In this document: piece after piece, positions 8,087 through 16,531 of the stretch
Layout of the letters: every line of letters begins with the position of its first letter
Position numbering within the stretch: the first letter of the stretch is position 1
Made by a program: the position numbers and the translations under genes
Notes under the pieces: model-generated
Database searches by the model: none
Seen by the model: only the letters and a program-made list of their open reading frames with translations
What the model was told of the DNA's origin: nothing
Assembly: GCA_900544535.1 (NCBI GenBank)
Contig: UQVH01000005.1
Location: 101,258-165,257 of the forward strand
Length of the DNA stretch: 64,000 nt
DNA from: an uncultured Bacteroidales bacterium
GTDB taxonomy: Bacteria > Bacteroidota > Bacteroidia > Bacteroidales > Muribaculaceae
Reading direction: 5' to 3'

Positions 8087-9501
8087 AGCAGCGCTGTGAG
8101 TATGGCCCGGAGAATCGGTTCCTGAGTACCCGTGAGGACGAGTTCAGCCGTGGTGTTTCCCCCGCCGGTCTGTCCGGTCAGCTTAAGGCCGAACGCCGGG
8201 GCCGACGGATTCAGGCTGCGCAGCGACGGCAGTTCGAGCGACAGCGCGCCGTCCTTGCCGGTGAAAAGCGGAGCCAGTGAGTTCTGACGCGAGGCGTCGA
8301 AAGGCATGTTGCTCACGGCAAAATAGCCGTCGACATTGCCGAGATAGAGATTCATACCGTACTGTGGCACTATCATGAGACCGTCGTCCGTCATCCGCGG
8401 GCTGACACCCGCCATGAACATCGACGAGCGCGCCATGTTCATGATCTCGTTGATCTTCTGCTGCGGCAGGTGTGCCATCAGCACGAACTGCCAGTTGCCC
8501 GGATCGACGTCACTGTAAGCCTGATCGTTGGCCGGACCTGCGGCAAACATCACCGTGCCGTTGATCGACTGGAGATACGGCGTGACCGCCGCCATCATGC
8601 CGCGGGCCTGGAAACCGCCGAAAGTCCCGACAGCCTGGGTCAGTACGCTCCAGTCGAAATCGGGAGTCAGACCTATGGCAAATGCCATGTTGAACGAGCC
8701 GGGTATGTAGCCTAACACTGCGGGATTGATCGGCTGCATCCCGCCGGGAACCACCGTCGTGCCGTTGCCCTGCATCACTGTGCTCGCCGCCGTCAGCTTG
8801 TTGTCCTTGACATCGCAGCTCAGGGTTGCCCATAGGCTCTCAAGTTCGGGCGACTCCCCTTTGGCCTTCTTTTCGCCGCTCTTTGCCGGAGCGCTGCGGC
8901 GCAGGGCCATATTGAGCAGACCGTCACCTTCGAGCACTCCGCAGACACCGATCAGAGCCGTTATCGGCGATTTGGAAGCCTTTTTCTGTAGTTTTTTCAC
9001 CGACTCCACGGCATCTTTCGCATCGGTCAGCCAGAAACGTCCGTCGCCGGTGAGGGCAGTGAAACCGTCCCATTCACCCTGCTTGAAACCGCCCTTGGCC
9101 TCTGACCACTCGATTTCATCGGCTGTGGCTTCCGTAAACTTGGCCTCGTCGCTGACAAGAGCGCTCACATAGATCACTCCGTCAGCATCTTTGGCCCAGA
9201 CCATGCGGTCGAGATCGCAGGTCCCGGAGCGGTCTATGGCCCCGGTCAGAGCGATCAGATCGGCGAAACGGCCGTGGACCGTGACACCACCCTTGACACC
9301 GTCGGCGCCGAACTCAAAGCCGGCCTGGGTAAGCACACTTTTCAGGCGCACCATCCCGACATTGTCGACATCAGCCGGAACTACATCCAACAGCGCCTCG
9401 TCCTTCGAACACGAAGCCGTCACCGCTCCAAGCATCAAAACCGCCATCAAAGGCAAAAGAAACGACCGCATCCCGGCCGCCCTGAAAAACATTCTGTTCA
9501 T
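8083..9501 (-). CDS. DUF4836-like lipoprotein
   Basis: 472 residues with a lipoprotein signal ending in GAVTASC (acylated Cys about residue 31). The mature part begins LLDVVPADVDNVGMVRLKSVL, resembling the Bacteroidetes DUF4836 family, in which a tandem domain starts with a 'P.D...V..+....L' motif. A Lys/Glu-rich linker (SGEKKAKGESPE) splits it into two similar halves. Function unknown; its gene overlaps the ABC ATPase gene by 4 nt, which suggests it is the surface or periplasmic partner of that transporter. The family call rests on overall pattern only. Confidence 0.6.
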   Translation of the reverse strand: MNRMFFRAAGMRSFLLPLMAVLMLGAVTASCSKDEALLDVVPADVDNVGMVRLKSVLTQAGFEFGADGVKGGVTVHGRFADLIALTGAIDRSGTCDLDRMVWAKDADGVIYVSALVSDEAKFTEATADEIEWSEAKGGFKQGEWDGFTALTGDGRFWLTDAKDAVESVKKLQKKASKSPITALIGVCGVLEGDGLLNMALRRSAPAKSGEKKAKGESPELESLWATLSCDVKDNKLTAASTVMQGNGTTVVPGGMQPINPAVLGYIPGSFNMAFAIGLTPDFDWSVLTQAVGTFGGFQARGMMAAVTPYLQSINGTVMFAAGPANDQAYSDVDPGNWQFVLMAHLPQQKINEIMNMARSSMFMAGVSPRMTDDGLMIVPQYGMNLYLGNVDGYFAVSNMPFDASRQNSLAPLFTGKDGALSLELPSLRSLNPSAPAFGLKLTGQTGGGNTTAELVLTGTQEPILRAILTALL

Positions 9502-9559
9502 ATCTTTTTATATTTTGTTTTCTCGATTATACTCTTCCTCATATTCAACAATGATCCGT

Positions 9560-9865
9560 TCAGCCATAGATCGTTTGTTTTGTACGGTTTACATTGGCAA
9601 TGAAATATCGGTTTCTCAGCCCTTTTTCCTCAATCAGATCCACCTTGCGGCCAAACAAACGTTCAAGCGCGTCGCGGAAACCGAAATAATTGCTGACATA
9701 GTCAAACTTCTCATGATCAACCGTCTCAAAGTCAACAAGCAGGTCGACATCGCTCTGTTCATTGAATCTATCAGTCAGAATAGAGCCGAAAACAGAGAGA
9801 GACTTGACCTTATGCAGTTTGCAGAGGTCAAATATGCGCTGTAAGTTAAGTTCAATCAGTTTCAT
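9560..9865 (-). CDS. MNT-type nucleotidyltransferase, orphan antitoxin-like
   Basis: 101 residues. The motif SVFGSILTDRFNEQSDVDLLVDF contains the GS and DxD signature of the minimal nucleotidyltransferase fold. Proteins of this type pair with HEPN RNases; MNT partners neutralise the HEPN toxin, in known cases by AMPylation. Here no HEPN gene lies downstream: the next 58 nt lead directly to the DUF4836 gene. Start ATG 9865 (MKLIELNL) is chosen over a Met seven codons earlier because the -7 promoter box covers 9884-9891. It is clearly paralogous to the MNT gene at 49328 (both begin MKLIE and share VFGSILT.RFNE.SDVD). Confidence 0.85.
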   Translation of the reverse strand: MKLIELNLQRIFDLCKLHKVKSLSVFGSILTDRFNEQSDVDLLVDFETVDHEKFDYVSNYFGFRDALERLFGRKVDLIEEKGLRNRYFIANVNRTKQTIYG

Positions 9866-9883
9866 ACGAAATTTTTCTAAGTG

Positions 9884-9891
9884 CAAAGATA
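9884..9891 (-). promoter_or_regulatory. -7 box of the MNT gene
   Basis: TATCTTTG on the minus strand matches TAnnTTTG. It places the transcription start about 12 nt before ATG 9865. No good -33 box is visible. Confidence 0.55.
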
Positions 9892-10005
9892 ACGATTACC
9901 CTTGATATTGTAACACACAATTCTTAAAATTCGTTGAGATTGAGCGACAAAGAGATACGGCAGAAGAAAAAGCTATGAGACGTGACACGAAACGGGCTGC
10001 CCGGT

Positions 10006-11436
10006 TCACAGCATTTTTTTAAGTCCCATGACACACACCACGGCTGTCACGCCTCCCGGAATGAAAGCCCACATATATCCCGCGGTCATGGCCACGGCGA
10101 CACAGAGGCATACTGCCGCCGTTTCGGCTACGACCATCAGCAGCAGTCTGCGCGGCAGGCGCTGGCGGTAGCGGCGGTAATAGACCACGGCGACTATCGC
10201 CACATAAAGCAGATACCAGACTGAATAGCTGACACCGAGCCCCCCGACACCCCACAGCCGGAATGCCCCGATATTCAGCCCCAGAGCCACAACCGTGCTC
10301 AGCGACTCGGTCAGCAGAAAAGTCGGGCCGTCGCCTTTGGCCAGTATCACATAGGAGATACAGTATGACACCCCGCGCAGCAGCACACCGATCATAGCCA
10401 CAGTCACGAAAGGCACCGCGACATCGAATTCCGACGAATAGAGCAGGCGGACGGCCACCTGCGACAACGGCACGAACAGAGCCACGAAGCCAGTAAGCAC
10501 TACGGTCAGTATCCTCATCTCCTGCGCCACGAAAATCCTCGTGCGCAGTTCCGATTTCACCACCGACGCCAGACGCGGATAGTATTCCATGGCTATGGCG
10601 CTCATCACCAGTGCGGGATAGCGGTTGACCATCGTGAATCCGGCCTGATAGAAACCCACCTCGTTTTCCCCGCCGTTCATATTGAGCCAGGCAATGAAAA
10701 TGTAGCTCATCACCTGCGCGACCACGTCGGCCGCCGTCATGTAGACACCGAGCAATATGAAGCGCTTTCCCGCCTGCCAGGTCTCTCCGAAACTGATACG
10801 CACCCGCGCGTCGGGCAGTTTGGCCCGGTTAAGCATCACTGCCACGCATGTCACCAGCGTATAGACGATGATCGAAGGGACCACACTTTCAAGTCCCCAG
10901 AAATAATACATCGGAACCGTCACGGCAACGCCGCCCACCATACCCCACAGCGAAGCCCGCGCCAGGGAGCGCAGTTTCTCCATGCCCTGCAACACGGCTT
11001 CCTCGGCCGCCGCCAGTGCCAGAAGGAAGACAGCCACACCCAAAGCCATATAGTACAGCGTACGGTCATACGATCCGAATGTCGATTTGCTCAGAAACGG
11101 CGCGGCGGCAACCATCACCGCTCCCCCAAAAATGCCGAGCAGCAACCCCCAGCGGCGCACAACCGACACGATACGTCCCAGTGAAGACTCTCCGCGGTGA
11201 CAGGCAACGTCGCGCACCGAGCTTGACCGAAAGCCCAGCTGCGAAAACGACCTGACCATATCGACGGCTCCGTTGAAAATGCCGAAAAGCGCCACTCCGG
11301 CCGGTCCCAGCCACAGCGCCGCTAACTTGACCCTGACGACAGAACAGAGAATCCCCACACCCTGCACCCCTCCGAAGAGGCCCAGGGCCTTGAGTATCCT
11401 CGCACTCAGTCCGCTGAGAGGTTGACGGCGACGCAT
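10006..11436 (-). CDS. Polysaccharide flippase, Wzx/O-antigen translocase family
   Basis: 476 residues with roughly a dozen hydrophobic helices and the N-terminal pattern LKALGLFGGVQGVGILCSVVRVKLAALWLGPAG split over the first helix pair, characteristic of O-antigen translocases (MATE/MOP superfamily). Such proteins move undecaprenyl-linked glycan units across the inner membrane. The QLGFRSSSVRDVA segment after helix 2 is common in Bacteroidetes members. It follows the GNAT-like gene by 13 nt and is the last gene of a pseudokinase-GNAT-flippase operon. The glycosyltransferase upstream at 13461 fits a surface-glycan role. Confidence 0.88.
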   Translation of the reverse strand: MRRRQPLSGLSARILKALGLFGGVQGVGILCSVVRVKLAALWLGPAGVALFGIFNGAVDMVRSFSQLGFRSSSVRDVACHRGESSLGRIVSVVRRWGLLLGIFGGAVMVAAAPFLSKSTFGSYDRTLYYMALGVAVFLLALAAAEEAVLQGMEKLRSLARASLWGMVGGVAVTVPMYYFWGLESVVPSIIVYTLVTCVAVMLNRAKLPDARVRISFGETWQAGKRFILLGVYMTAADVVAQVMSYIFIAWLNMNGGENEVGFYQAGFTMVNRYPALVMSAIAMEYYPRLASVVKSELRTRIFVAQEMRILTVVLTGFVALFVPLSQVAVRLLYSSEFDVAVPFVTVAMIGVLLRGVSYCISYVILAKGDGPTFLLTESLSTVVALGLNIGAFRLWGVGGLGVSYSVWYLLYVAIVAVVYYRRYRQRLPRRLLLMVVAETAAVCLCVAVAMTAGYMWAFIPGGVTAVVCVMGLKKML

Positions 11437-11449
11437 TCGGGAGATCCTT

Positions 11450-12580
11450 TCAGAGCTGCTTGCGGAAAGCGCGGCGGCGGCGGTGCTGACGGCGTTCGAA
11501 GTATTCCCACTGCGACTGCACCTGCGAGTTGCTTTCCAGTTCGAGATTGGTTTCGGCGAACTTCACGCCGTTTTTGATGTAGAGATTAAGCAGATCATAG
11601 AAAAAGAGCGCGTTGACCCCCTTCGACTGATATTCGGGAGCGACGGCAATGAGCAGCAGGTCGATCACGTCGTTGTGGCCGCGCATGGCTTTGAGAATCC
11701 TCAGCCATCCGAGCGGGAAGAGCCGTCCGCGCGATTTGCGCAGGGCCTGTGCGAGCGACGGAAGAGTGATGCCGACGCCGACGAGCTTGCCCTTGCTGTC
11801 GACAACGACGCTGACATACTCCAGACGCAGGATGCTCAGATACATGTCGATGTAGTAGTCGATCTGACGCTCCGACAGCGAGCAGTAGCCGTAGAGGTTG
11901 GCGTAGGTCTCGTTGATCAGATGGAAGAGTTCGCGGCCGTAGTCCTGCTTGATCTTCTTGCCAGACGTGTATTTAAGGATGCGCAGATCATACTTTTTGA
12001 GCACGATCTCCGAGATGCGCACCATCTTTTCAGGCACTTTGTCGGGGATGGTGATGCGATATTCCACCCAGTCGGTGTCTTTAGTGTAGCCGAGACGCTC
12101 GACGTGGCGGGGATAGTAATCATAGTTGTAGATGGTGGCCATAGTGCCCATCTCGTCGAAGCCCTCGACCAGCATTCCCTCGCGGTCCATGTCCGTGAAG
12201 CCCATCGGGCCTATCATCTCCGTCATTCCGCGCTCGCGGGCCCATTGCTCGGCGGCGCCGAAAAGCGCGTCGGTCACCTCGGCGTCGTCAGTGAAGTCGA
12301 CAAAGCCGAAACGGGCCTCCTTGCGGCCTGTCTTCTCGTTGAGACGGTCGTTGATGATTGCGGTGATCCTGCCCACGGGCTTTCCGTCGCGGTAAGCCAT
12401 GAACGACTGCGCCCGGCAGTATTCATAGGCCGGATTTTTGGAGGGTGAAAGCGTATGGATTTCGTCGAAAATAAGATTTGGCACAAAATAGTCGTTTCCG
12501 TCATAGAGATCTATACCGAAGTCGACATATTTGCGCAGTTCCTTCTTTACGGGTTCTATTGCCTTTACGGTTACTGACAT
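11450..12580 (-). CDS. GNAT-like N-acetyltransferase, long Bacteroidetes form
   Basis: 376 residues. The N-terminal half has a degenerate GNAT-like start (FMAYRDGKPVGRITAIIND) and a G-P-M-G-F-T-D segment near residue 123. The C-terminal part shows a second acetyl-CoA-binding pattern (LLLIAVAPEYQSKGVNALFFYDLL) and a final NLELESNSQVQSQWEYFERRQHRRRR segment. This two-part architecture occurs in a conserved but uncharacterised Bacteroidetes family annotated as N-acetyltransferase. It starts 3 nt after the upstream pseudokinase stop. The substrate is unknown; a cell-envelope or glycan role is suggested only by the flippase downstream. Confidence 0.75.
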   Translation of the reverse strand: MSVTVKAIEPVKKELRKYVDFGIDLYDGNDYFVPNLIFDEIHTLSPSKNPAYEYCRAQSFMAYRDGKPVGRITAIINDRLNEKTGRKEARFGFVDFTDDAEVTDALFGAAEQWARERGMTEMIGPMGFTDMDREGMLVEGFDEMGTMATIYNYDYYPRHVERLGYTKDTDWVEYRITIPDKVPEKMVRISEIVLKKYDLRILKYTSGKKIKQDYGRELFHLINETYANLYGYCSLSERQIDYYIDMYLSILRLEYVSVVVDSKGKLVGVGITLPSLAQALRKSRGRLFPLGWLRILKAMRGHNDVIDLLLIAVAPEYQSKGVNALFFYDLLNLYIKNGVKFAETNLELESNSQVQSQWEYFERRQHRRRRAFRKQL

Positions 12581-12583
12581 ATA

Positions 12584-13408
12584 TCAGGGATTGGTCAATG
12601 GTGTAGTTACGGCGGCTTCGCTCTCTGTGGCGGGCTGAGCGTGAAGCGGTTCGGGACGGTAGGGGGAGTTGAGCCACAGAAGCAGGGCTATCATGGCCAC
12701 AAGGAAAGCGATGATCGCCAGATATATATTGTTTGTCTTTCTGTCGGCAAGAGCCAGACGCAGCGCGTTGACATCCTGATAACGCTTGGCGGGATCGGGA
12801 TTCATGCACTTCTCGGCCACGCGGCGCAGGCGCATGTTGTTGCTGCCCGCGGCGTCGAGGGCGGCCATCAGGACCTCGCCGTAGTTCTTTATATCCTCGC
12901 TGACATCCTTGGGGGTGATGTGGGTGTTCTGGTCGAAGCCCACATCAATCAGCTTCAGATTGCCGATGTTCTCCGTGAAGATTATGCTCGATGTCGACAG
13001 CGGATGGTGTTCGAGATGTTTTTCCTGAATGTAGTCGAGCGCGTCGAGCAGCTGATGCTGGATCTTCGAAATGTGGTCGTCGGTCACCTTGCCTTCGCGG
13101 ATGAGCTTGGCAAGCGAGTCGCCGTAGACGTCGTCGGTGATGATGCACATCCCCAGCCCCGGCACTTCCTCGAAGTCATTGATCATGATGATGTGGGGGT
13201 GCGCCAGATTGTAGCGCACCTCAAACTCCTTCTCGATCATCTTCTCATATTTCTCCTGCCCCTTGAGTTCGGGCCGGAGGGTTTTGAGCATCAGCCATTT
13301 GCCATGCTTTTTGGCTGTGTAGACGTGGTAAAATTCCTCATCCCATTCGGGAAGATGTTCGATCTCGGTCCATTTCGGAGAGGGGGTGGAAAGAGCGGAA
13401 TTGTCCAT
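12584..13408 (-). CDS. Membrane-anchored protein kinase-like protein (probable pseudokinase)
   Basis: 274 residues. Residues 20-215 have a Ser/Thr kinase fold: ATP-site Lys at about 42 (LMLKTLRPE), the C-helix Glu region (KEFEVRYNLAHPHII), and a DVG in place of DFG at 155-157. The catalytic loop reads HLEHHPLSTSSIIF at about 131-144, so the HRD Asp and the Lys/Asn of HRDLKxxN are all missing. A single transmembrane helix follows at about 228-246 (LAIIAFLVAMIALLLWL), with a short outer tail. Probably a scaffold or sensor rather than an active kinase. It heads the operon with the GNAT-like protein and flippase. A TAAATTTG -7 box at 13456-13463 overlaps the stop of the glycosyltransferase gene. 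Confidence 0.8.
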   Translation of the reverse strand: MDNSALSTPSPKWTEIEHLPEWDEEFYHVYTAKKHGKWLMLKTLRPELKGQEKYEKMIEKEFEVRYNLAHPHIIMINDFEEVPGLGMCIITDDVYGDSLAKLIREGKVTDDHISKIQHQLLDALDYIQEKHLEHHPLSTSSIIFTENIGNLKLIDVGFDQNTHITPKDVSEDIKNYGEVLMAALDAAGSNNMRLRRVAEKCMNPDPAKRYQDVNALRLALADRKTNNIYLAIIAFLVAMIALLLWLNSPYRPEPLHAQPATESEAAVTTPLTNP

Positions 13409-13460
13409 GACGGTTAAAGAGGCTGTTTGAAAGAAAAACGTATTTGTTCAAAATGCAAAT

Positions 13461-14729
13461 TTACAATTTTTTTTGCAATCCGGCTATTTCTGCGGCAAAA
13501 TGCTCTCTCAGAGCGTCTGATGAAAACGAACGTTTCCAGAGTTCAAAAGCACTGCGTCTGAGAGCGAGGTATGAATCCGGATCGCAGAAATAACCGGCCA
13601 CGCGATCGGCAATCTCATCGGGAGCCGCATCGGGGGCCACAGTCACGCCCGCTTCGGGTGTGACTATTTCGGGAACACCGCCGACAGCCGTGGCGATGAC
13701 CGGGACACCGTAGGAAAGCCCTTCGCATATCGATATCGGAAGCCCCTCGGAATCGCTGAACAGCAGGAGCCAGTCGATTTTTTCGCTGCGATAAAGGTCG
13801 TGGACCCTGCTGTTGGGCAAAGCTCCGCGCAAATCGACTGTCAGATTCGGAAGCGCCGTGCGCTCCCTGTCACACTGCGACCGCAAGTTCGTCATCTCCG
13901 GCCCGTCGCCCACATGAATCCATCTGATTGTCCGGTCCGGATAACGCCTGGCAACAGCCGACACGAATCCGAGGTTGCGACCGACGGCCTTTTCGAGTGC
14001 GACCCGCGAGACTGAGAGGAATGTCATACATCCGCTGTCAGGATCATTTGGACGGGACAGGCTGTCGGGTTCCGGCTTTGACGATCCGAGGTGGCGGACC
14101 TTGATACGGTCTTCAAATCCGGGATAAAATCCGTTGAGAGCAGCCGCACCCGCTTCTGACACGACATAGAGCGCCGATAGATGCTCCAAGGCAAAACGCC
14201 GCAGCTCCGGCGGCCGGTTGGGATGAGCATTGTCGTAGACATCGTAGCCGTGCGCGCGACTGACAACCGTCGCTCCACAGTCTGCTGAGATGCGCGCAAG
14301 CGCTACCGTCGGAAAGTCGAACCAGAAGGTATAGAAAAGAGTCTGCGCGGGGTCAATCTGACGACGCTTCATCCACCGGAGTAACTTGCGGTGCATGTAA
14401 CTGACATTCATGTAGTAAAAACATTGTCCCGCACAGCGGCGGAAACCGCGGACGCTGCGGATGATGCGCGGCAATTCACGAAGCACTGACGGACTTGCGA
14501 GGAAGCGCAGACGGCTGATGCGGCTGAGCAATGAAAGAGGCTGGGCGAGCGACAGATCTGCCTCCACCTCCGGACATGGAATATGCTGCCGTTCTCCGCT
14601 GTCAAAAACCGGAACCACAATCACCCGATCGAAATTACGTCTCAGGGCCTCAAGTTCGGGCTCTATGAAAGAACCCTCGGTCACGGACCCTGTCGGATAA
14701 ACATTGGTAATCAAAACTATTGTTCTCAC
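13461..14729 (-). CDS. Glycosyltransferase, GT4/GT1-like
   Basis: 422 residues of GT-B fold. The N-terminus VRTIVLITNVYPTGSVTEGSF and the C-terminal nucleotide-sugar motif SDSEGLPISICEGLSYGVPV (E-x7-E) followed by IATAVGGVPEIV are typical of family 4 retaining glycosyltransferases. It transfers a sugar from a nucleotide donor, probably to a surface polysaccharide. The start is GTG 14729: the -7 box TAAATTTG at 14777-14784 puts the transcription start about 40 nt upstream, and the conserved N-terminal strand begins directly there. An open frame runs further upstream to 14957, but would cross the promoter. Its stop overlaps the -7 box of the downstream pseudokinase operon. Confidence 0.88.
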   Translation of the reverse strand: MRTIVLITNVYPTGSVTEGSFIEPELEALRRNFDRVIVVPVFDSGERQHIPCPEVEADLSLAQPLSLLSRISRLRFLASPSVLRELPRIIRSVRGFRRCAGQCFYYMNVSYMHRKLLRWMKRRQIDPAQTLFYTFWFDFPTVALARISADCGATVVSRAHGYDVYDNAHPNRPPELRRFALEHLSALYVVSEAGAAALNGFYPGFEDRIKVRHLGSSKPEPDSLSRPNDPDSGCMTFLSVSRVALEKAVGRNLGFVSAVARRYPDRTIRWIHVGDGPEMTNLRSQCDRERTALPNLTVDLRGALPNSRVHDLYRSEKIDWLLLFSDSEGLPISICEGLSYGVPVIATAVGGVPEIVTPEAGVTVAPDAAPDEIADRVAGYFCDPDSYLALRRSAFELWKRSFSSDALREHFAAEIAGLQKKL

Positions 14730-15098
14730 AGATTCACAGCGTTGAAAAAAATGACTCAGGCAATTCAGACTGATTGCAAATTTAAGTATTAAATCGGACA
14801 ACACCAAAACGGCCCGGAGGCGGAGATGTCCGCGACCGGTCCATGAATCGACATTAATAGTGTTCTTATAGTGGCGGTTGGCGCTCCACCAGGTATAGAA
14901 CTCGCCATCAGGAGCCGCATTGGCCGGGCGGAATATACTGTCGGCACTGGACATCACATTGCCGCCGGTCGTCTGGTGGGTAATAGCATTCTAAGCATAA
15001 CAGATTGTGTGAGCCAGATTCTTTCAGAAGACATATTCGGCCGCAAATGTAAACAGTCATTATCTGACAGCCCCATCATTCAATACTCTTTAACAGGT
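14730..15098. other. Gene-free stretch with promoter boxes and a coding-like fragment
   Basis: 369 nt. On the minus strand it holds the -7 box of the glycosyltransferase (TAAATTTG, 14777-14784) and a second TACATTTG box (15044-15051). Between them the frame 14990-14800 reads like real protein (DGEFYTWWSANRHY, then NVDSWTGRGHLRL) but begins after a TAG stop and has no recognised homologue. It may be the remnant of a gene. Confidence 0.5.
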
Positions 15099-16526
15099 TT
15101 ATTCCGCAGACGCTCCGGGATTCATATAGTAGAGGCGCGAGGTGGCGCGGGAGGTGGCGGTGTAGAGCCAACGGTAAAATTCGAGGCCCTGCTGGTCAGG
15201 GGCTATGCCGCCCATATCGATGAAGACGTTGCGCCACTGCGCTCCCTGGGCTTTGTGACAGGTGACGGCATAGGCATATTTCACCTGAAGGGCATTGAAA
15301 TATTCGTCGGTGCGCAGACGGCGCAGGCGGGTCTCATAAGCGACGTCTGGGGCGTTGACCTCCGGATCGGCCATGCGGGCCTGTGCGAGCTGTTCCATGC
15401 GCTCGCGCGAGAGCGAGGCGCTTTCGTCGGTCAGGGTCTCTAAGAAGATGCGGCAGTCAACCTCGACATCTCTGTCGGGGAGGCGCAGGGTGACGTTTGC
15501 GAAGCGGAAGCCGTATTTCTCCTCTGTGCCGTGGACGCGGCTGACCACGGCGACGTCGCCGTTGGCTATAAAGTCGAGTCCCTTGACTTTCGAAGCCCAT
15601 GTGTAGTTGTTTTTGGCCACTAAAAGGCGCTCGCCTCTGACCAGCTCCTCCTCGCTGTCGAGGATGCGCGAACGGATGCCGAGGTTGAAGCCTGTGGCGC
15701 GGCGGTTGGAACGGGTGATGACGGCAGTCTCCCCCGCCCCGTCGGTGCGGTAGCAGTCGGCAATGGCGTCGATGACGTCGTCGCCCTCCACGGCCCGGAC
15801 GTCGTCGTAGCCGTCAATGAAGAGCCGCGGGGCGGGAAGCGGATCGAGGAGCATGGCGCGGCGCAGCCATGTGGCGTTGCGCAGGATGCCCGAACGGCGC
15901 GACTGACGGACGGTATCGGTCAGCACGGCCCGGCTGACGTGGAGTCCGAGTGCCTTGAAGGTGGCGGGAAGCATGGCAGGACTCTCTGTGGAGCCGACGG
16001 GCGGGAGCTGAGCCACGTCGCCGAGGAGTATGAGGCGGCAGTTGTCTCCGGTGAAAACGTATTCCACAAGATCCTCTAAGAGGCTTTGGCGCACGAACCC
16101 CGCAGAGTCGACCGACGAGGGTGAGTCGGAAATCATCGAGGCTTCGTCGACGATAAAGACTGCGTCGGCAAGGCTGTTGCGCTGCATGACGGTCATGCCT
16201 CCGGAGAGTTCGCCGTGGGCTCCGCGATAGATCTTGCGGTGGATTGTGTAGGCAGGATGGCCGGAGTGGGCGCTGAATACTTTCGCCGCCCTTCCGGTAG
16301 GGGCAAGCAGCACGACGGGGCGCCCGACTTCCTCCAGAGCCTTGACCAAAGCGCCCGTGAGCGAGGTTTTGCCGGTTCCGGCATAGCCGTTGACAATGAA
16401 AACTGAATCGGAAGGTGTGGAAGCCGAGCAGAAACGCGCCAAAGCGTCAATGAGCTGGCTCTGCTGCCCATTGGCTTCATAGGGCAGCTTCGCCCTGACA
16501 AGATCTGCAAACTCCCCAACGGTCAT
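15099..16526 (-). CDS. RecD-like ATP-dependent DNA helicase (SF1)
   Basis: 475 residues. Walker A is VNGYAGTGKTS (about residue 45), Walker B is FIVDEAS, the RecD-type motif III region is LLGDVAQLPPVGS, and the C-terminal UvrD_C_2 motif is AYAVTCHKAQGAQWRNVFIDM. This matches the short RecD-like helicases (annotated AAA family/exonuclease V alpha-like) widespread in Bacteroidetes, which lack the RecD2 N-terminal extension. Likely role: 5'-3' DNA unwinding in repair. It starts 5 nt after the stop of the AlbA-domain gene, so it may be co-transcribed with it. Confidence 0.9.
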   Translation of the reverse strand: MTVGEFADLVRAKLPYEANGQQSQLIDALARFCSASTPSDSVFIVNGYAGTGKTSLTGALVKALEEVGRPVVLLAPTGRAAKVFSAHSGHPAYTIHRKIYRGAHGELSGGMTVMQRNSLADAVFIVDEASMISDSPSSVDSAGFVRQSLLEDLVEYVFTGDNCRLILLGDVAQLPPVGSTESPAMLPATFKALGLHVSRAVLTDTVRQSRRSGILRNATWLRRAMLLDPLPAPRLFIDGYDDVRAVEGDDVIDAIADCYRTDGAGETAVITRSNRRATGFNLGIRSRILDSEEELVRGERLLVAKNNYTWASKVKGLDFIANGDVAVVSRVHGTEEKYGFRFANVTLRLPDRDVEVDCRIFLETLTDESASLSRERMEQLAQARMADPEVNAPDVAYETRLRRLRTDEYFNALQVKYAYAVTCHKAQGAQWRNVFIDMGGIAPDQQGLEFYRWLYTATSRATSRLYYMNPGASAE

Positions 16527-16531
16527 AGATA

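Noticed and set aside
7238..8125. Plus-strand open frame of 295 codons across the ABC genes
   Set aside because: Antisense to the ATPase with intact Walker motifs, and it crosses the intergenic tandem repeat.
11483..12448. Plus-strand open frame of 321 codons
   Set aside because: Antisense to the GNAT-like gene, no recognisable domain.
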